DNA of 7,143 nt from JBDTMT01 sp039934135 (GTDB lineage: Bacteria > Desulfobacterota > Binatia > HRBIN30 > CADEER01). The DNA lies in the NCBI GenBank assembly GCA_039934135.1, contig JBDTMT010000324.1, positions 1 through 7,143 of the forward strand, written 5' to 3'. Position numbers and translations under genes: made by a program. Within the stretch, counting starts at the first letter, position 1. Each line of letters starts with the position of its first letter. Of this stretch, positions 5,621-7,143 are shown in pieces. The notes under the pieces are model-generated. The model was not told the DNA's origin, did not search any database, and worked only from the letters and a program-made list of their open reading frames with translations.

Positions 5621-5718
5621 GCGCCCTGTCAGGGCTTCAACTGTCAGGACGCCCCTCCCAACCCAGGGCGTTGCTTGGCCAACGCCCTGGGCTCAAGAGG
5701 CGCAGCCTTTCAGGGCGC
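5621..5718. repeat. Structured palindromic element with nested stems
   Basis: An outer stem GCGCCCTG (5621-5628) pairs with CAGGGCGC (5711-5718). Inside it is a perfect 12-bp hairpin, CCCAGGGCGTTG (5662-5673) with CAACGCCCTGGG (5680-5691), and a 6-base loop CTTGGC. The octamer CTGTCAGG occurs twice (5626-5633 and 5641-5648). The nested design and GC-rich arms look like a dispersed intergenic repeat of the REP kind. It may also end transcription from both sides. The repeat-family status is inferred; only one copy is in the window. Confidence 0.55.
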
Positions 5719-5842
5719 GGAGCACTCGCCGACGTCAGTGGCGGTCGGCGTCTGCGTGGCGCTGGCCATGCTGGGCGAGCGCTTCGCCGCCCTCGCTGGC
5801 GCGCGCCCATGGCGGAGCACCGGTCGTCCTGCCGCTCGACGC

Positions 5843-5872
5843 GTAGCCGGCCGGTGTGAACCGGCCGGCTAC
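5843..5872 (-). terminator. Strong hairpin behind the FG-GAP protein gene
   Basis: A perfect 13-bp stem, GTAGCCGGCCGGT (5843-5855) with ACCGGCCGGCTAC (5860-5872), has a 4-base loop GTGA. On the minus strand it starts 9 bases after the TGA at 5884-5882, the right place for a terminator of that gene. It could also stop read-through from arsI, although no T-run exists on either side. Its GTAGC end resembles that of the repeats at 2162 and 2366. Confidence 0.6.
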
Positions 5873-5881
5873 TGTCGTCGC

Positions 5882-7126
5882 TCAGTTCACGCGGCGGCGG
5901 CGCAGCCAGAGGGCGGCGGGTGCGAGCAGCAGCCACCAGGCGCCATCGGCCTCGCCGCTCGGGGCGACGCTGCAACCGCCGTCGCCGGGATGCGAGCGCG
6001 CCGTGCGGGTGGCGGTGGCGGTACCAGTGGCCGTCGGGCGAGCGGTGTTCGTGGCGGTCGCTTCGGCGGTGCCGGTGGGCGCCACGGTGTTGGTCGGCGC
6101 GACGGTATTCGTCGGGGCCGCGGTGTTGGTCGGCGCGACCGTGTTGGTTGAAGAAGCGGTGTTGGTCGGAACGACGGTGTTCGTCGCGGCGGCGGTGTTG
6201 GTCGGTGCGACCGTGTTGGTGGCGGCGACGGTGTTGGTCGACACGGCCGTGCTGGTGGCGACAGCGGTGTTGGTGGGCGCTGCCGTCACGGTCCCGGTCG
6301 GCGGCGGCGGCGCGGTGGAGGTCGGCGTCACGGTCGGCGTCACGGTCGCGGCAGCAGTGCCGGTCGGCGTCGCGGTAGGCGGTTCATCCGGGAAGCTGAG
6401 CGGCCCGATGCCGGTGACGGCGCTGCGGTTGCCGGCGTCGTCGGTGGCGACGAAGGCGAGGTACAGCGTGCGGCCGGTAAAGGCGGGGTCTTCGACGAAG
6501 AAATCGCCCGCCGCGCGCTGACCCGGCGGCGTCGAAGTCATCTCCACGGGTGCGGCGGCGGCGAAGTCGGCGTCATCGGTAATCGGCGACTCGGACCAGC
6601 GGAAGACGATGTCGGCGCGGCCGCAGAACAGATCGTCGCCGGGGATCGGCATCGACAGCAGGACGCCGTTGTAGGCGAACTGCCCGACGTGCACCGCCGA
6701 CGCCGGAATCGAGGCCGGCGGCCGCGCATCGGTACTGTAGTTGCCGGTGCCGCACTCGTCGTGGTGCCAGCGGCGCCAGGGGATGAAGCTGCACTCGTCG
6801 CCGGCGGTGCGCCAGACGAACAAATTGCCCTCGCGCGTCACGCCGACGACGTCGAGTCGGCCGTCGCCGTCGACGTCGCCCACCGCCGGCGACTGCACCA
6901 TCCAGCCATTGGTGAACTTCGGCCAGCCGAACGCTTCGCGGCCCTCGAAGTTCACCGCGTGGACGTCGTAGACGCCGGTGCCGGCCAGCGCCTCCGGCGC
7001 GTTGTCGTTGTCGAGATCGGCCACCGACGGTCCGGCGAGGAACTGCAGGTCGTTGACGACGCGCGGGAAGGCATCGAGCACCTGCCGATCCGCCGGACTT
7101 TGAGAGCAAACAGACGTGGCTAACAC
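5882..7126 (-). CDS. FG-GAP/VCBS-type surface protein, C-terminal part
   Basis: The readable 414-residue frame begins at a GTG (7126) directly after an in-frame TGA. Residues 34-47 (SVADLDNDNAPEAL) and 81-94 (AVGDVDGDGRLDVV) are FG-GAP/VCBS calcium-binding blades; the second keeps the full DxDxDG loop and the first lacks its Gly residues. WPKFTNGWMVQSPAVG and GNLFVW are typical of these beta-propellers. Residues 140-245 resemble a fibronectin-III/Ig-like domain ending TLYLAFVATDDAGNRS. Residues 250-378 are a Thr/Pro/Ala/Asn linker. The tail has Cys385, a hydrophobic helix WWLLLAPAALWL and RRRR, a MYXO-CTERM-like sorting signal for the cell surface. There is no signal peptide and only a partial propeller, so the 5' part seems lost or shifted to another frame beyond the right edge. 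The biological role is unknown; adhesion or a secreted enzyme's C-terminus are possible. Confidence 0.78.
   Translation of the reverse strand: MLATSVCSQSPADRQVLDAFPRVVNDLQFLAGPSVADLDNDNAPEALAGTGVYDVHAVNFEGREAFGWPKFTNGWMVQSPAVGDVDGDGRLDVVGVTREGNLFVWRTAGDECSFIPWRRWHHDECGTGNYSTDARPPASIPASAVHVGQFAYNGVLLSMPIPGDDLFCGRADIVFRWSESPITDDADFAAAAPVEMTSTPPGQRAAGDFFVEDPAFTGRTLYLAFVATDDAGNRSAVTGIGPLSFPDEPPTATPTGTAAATVTPTVTPTSTAPPPPTGTVTAAPTNTAVATSTAVSTNTVAATNTVAPTNTAAATNTVVPTNTASSTNTVAPTNTAAPTNTVAPTNTVAPTGTAEATATNTARPTATGTATATRTARSHPGDGGCSVAPSGEADGAWWLLLAPAALWLRRRRVN
6059..6274 (-). repeat. 18-base-period tandem repeat coding the Thr/Pro linker
   Basis: Within the FG-GAP protein gene, about twelve imperfect 18-base units code for six-residue repeats of the type NTVAPT, NTAAPT, NTAAAT (residues about 285-356). 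The units differ in single codons, so the array has drifted but keeps its frame. It should be an extended, flexible and possibly O-glycosylated wall- or surface-spanning spacer. Copy number is likely to vary between strains through slippage. Confidence 0.85.
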
Positions 7127-7143
7127 TCATCCCGCGATCAACC

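Larger units (their letters stand above)
5546..5881. other. Gene-free stretch between convergent genes
   Basis: This lies between the 3' ends of arsI (plus) and the FG-GAP protein gene (minus). No frame shows recognisable protein character. It holds a weak hairpin just behind arsI, a structured repeat element around 5621-5718 and a perfect 13-bp hairpin at 5843-5872. The part at 5720-5840 shows nothing I can assign. Confidence 0.6.

Noticed and set aside
5591..6151. Plus-strand gene of 186 codons behind arsI
   Set aside because: It runs through the structured repeat element and into the antisense of the FG-GAP gene. There is no Shine-Dalgarno and no protein-like pattern.
6059..6274. CRISPR-like array
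   Set aside because: Units are 18 bases, contiguous and in frame within a gene, with no spacers.
5856..6521. Plus-strand Val/Ala/Gly-repeat protein
   Set aside because: It is the antisense reading of the Thr/Pro linker repeats; the minus frame continues into real domains and a sorting tail.

Overview
This 7.1 kb window is GC-rich chromosomal DNA holding eight protein-coding genes, seven on the minus strand and one on the plus strand. The organism cannot be named from the sequence. Four things point to a deltaproteobacterial-type lineage (Myxococcota, Binatota or a relative), probably environmental: high GC, a secreted protein with a Thr/Pro/Ala linker and a MYXO-CTERM-like Cys/hydrophobic/Arg tail, a predicted surface lipoprotein, and intergenic palindromic repeats. 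This placement is inference.

Left part (1-2041, minus strand): a partial ankyrin-repeat lipoprotein runs off the left edge. Upstream of it is a secreted alpha/beta-hydrolase of the pectin acetylesterase/Notum family. A GC-rich hairpin separates the two genes. Position 2042-2360 is a gene-free stretch rich in hairpins. It contains two inverted copies of a 27-base palindromic repeat, and the inner one supplies the stop codon of the next gene.

Centre (2361-5545): a compact arsenic-resistance locus. arsR, acr3 and arsC run leftward as a tight operon, with a 31-base gap and then a 4-base ATGA overlap. arsI (C-As lyase of the VOC superfamily) is divergent, across a 69-base shared promoter/operator. 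Together they predict arsenate reduction (ArsC), demethylation of trivalent methylarsenicals (ArsI), export of the resulting arsenite (Acr3), and repression lifted by arsenic (ArsR). A single-pass membrane protein of unknown function lies 59 bases downstream of arsC on the same strand and may be read with the operon.

Right part (5546-7143): a 336-base gene-free stretch holds two strong structured palindromes. Next comes the C-terminal part of a calcium-binding FG-GAP/VCBS-type surface protein with an 18-base-period repeat linker. Its readable frame starts at a GTG directly after an in-frame TGA and has no signal peptide, so it looks 5'-truncated or frameshifted.

I found no CRISPR array, tRNA, rRNA, transposase or clearly new multi-gene system. 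The points most worth a second look are the palindromic repeat families, the possibly leaderless arsR with its shared operator, the unknown protein behind arsC, and the damaged 5' end of the surface-protein gene.
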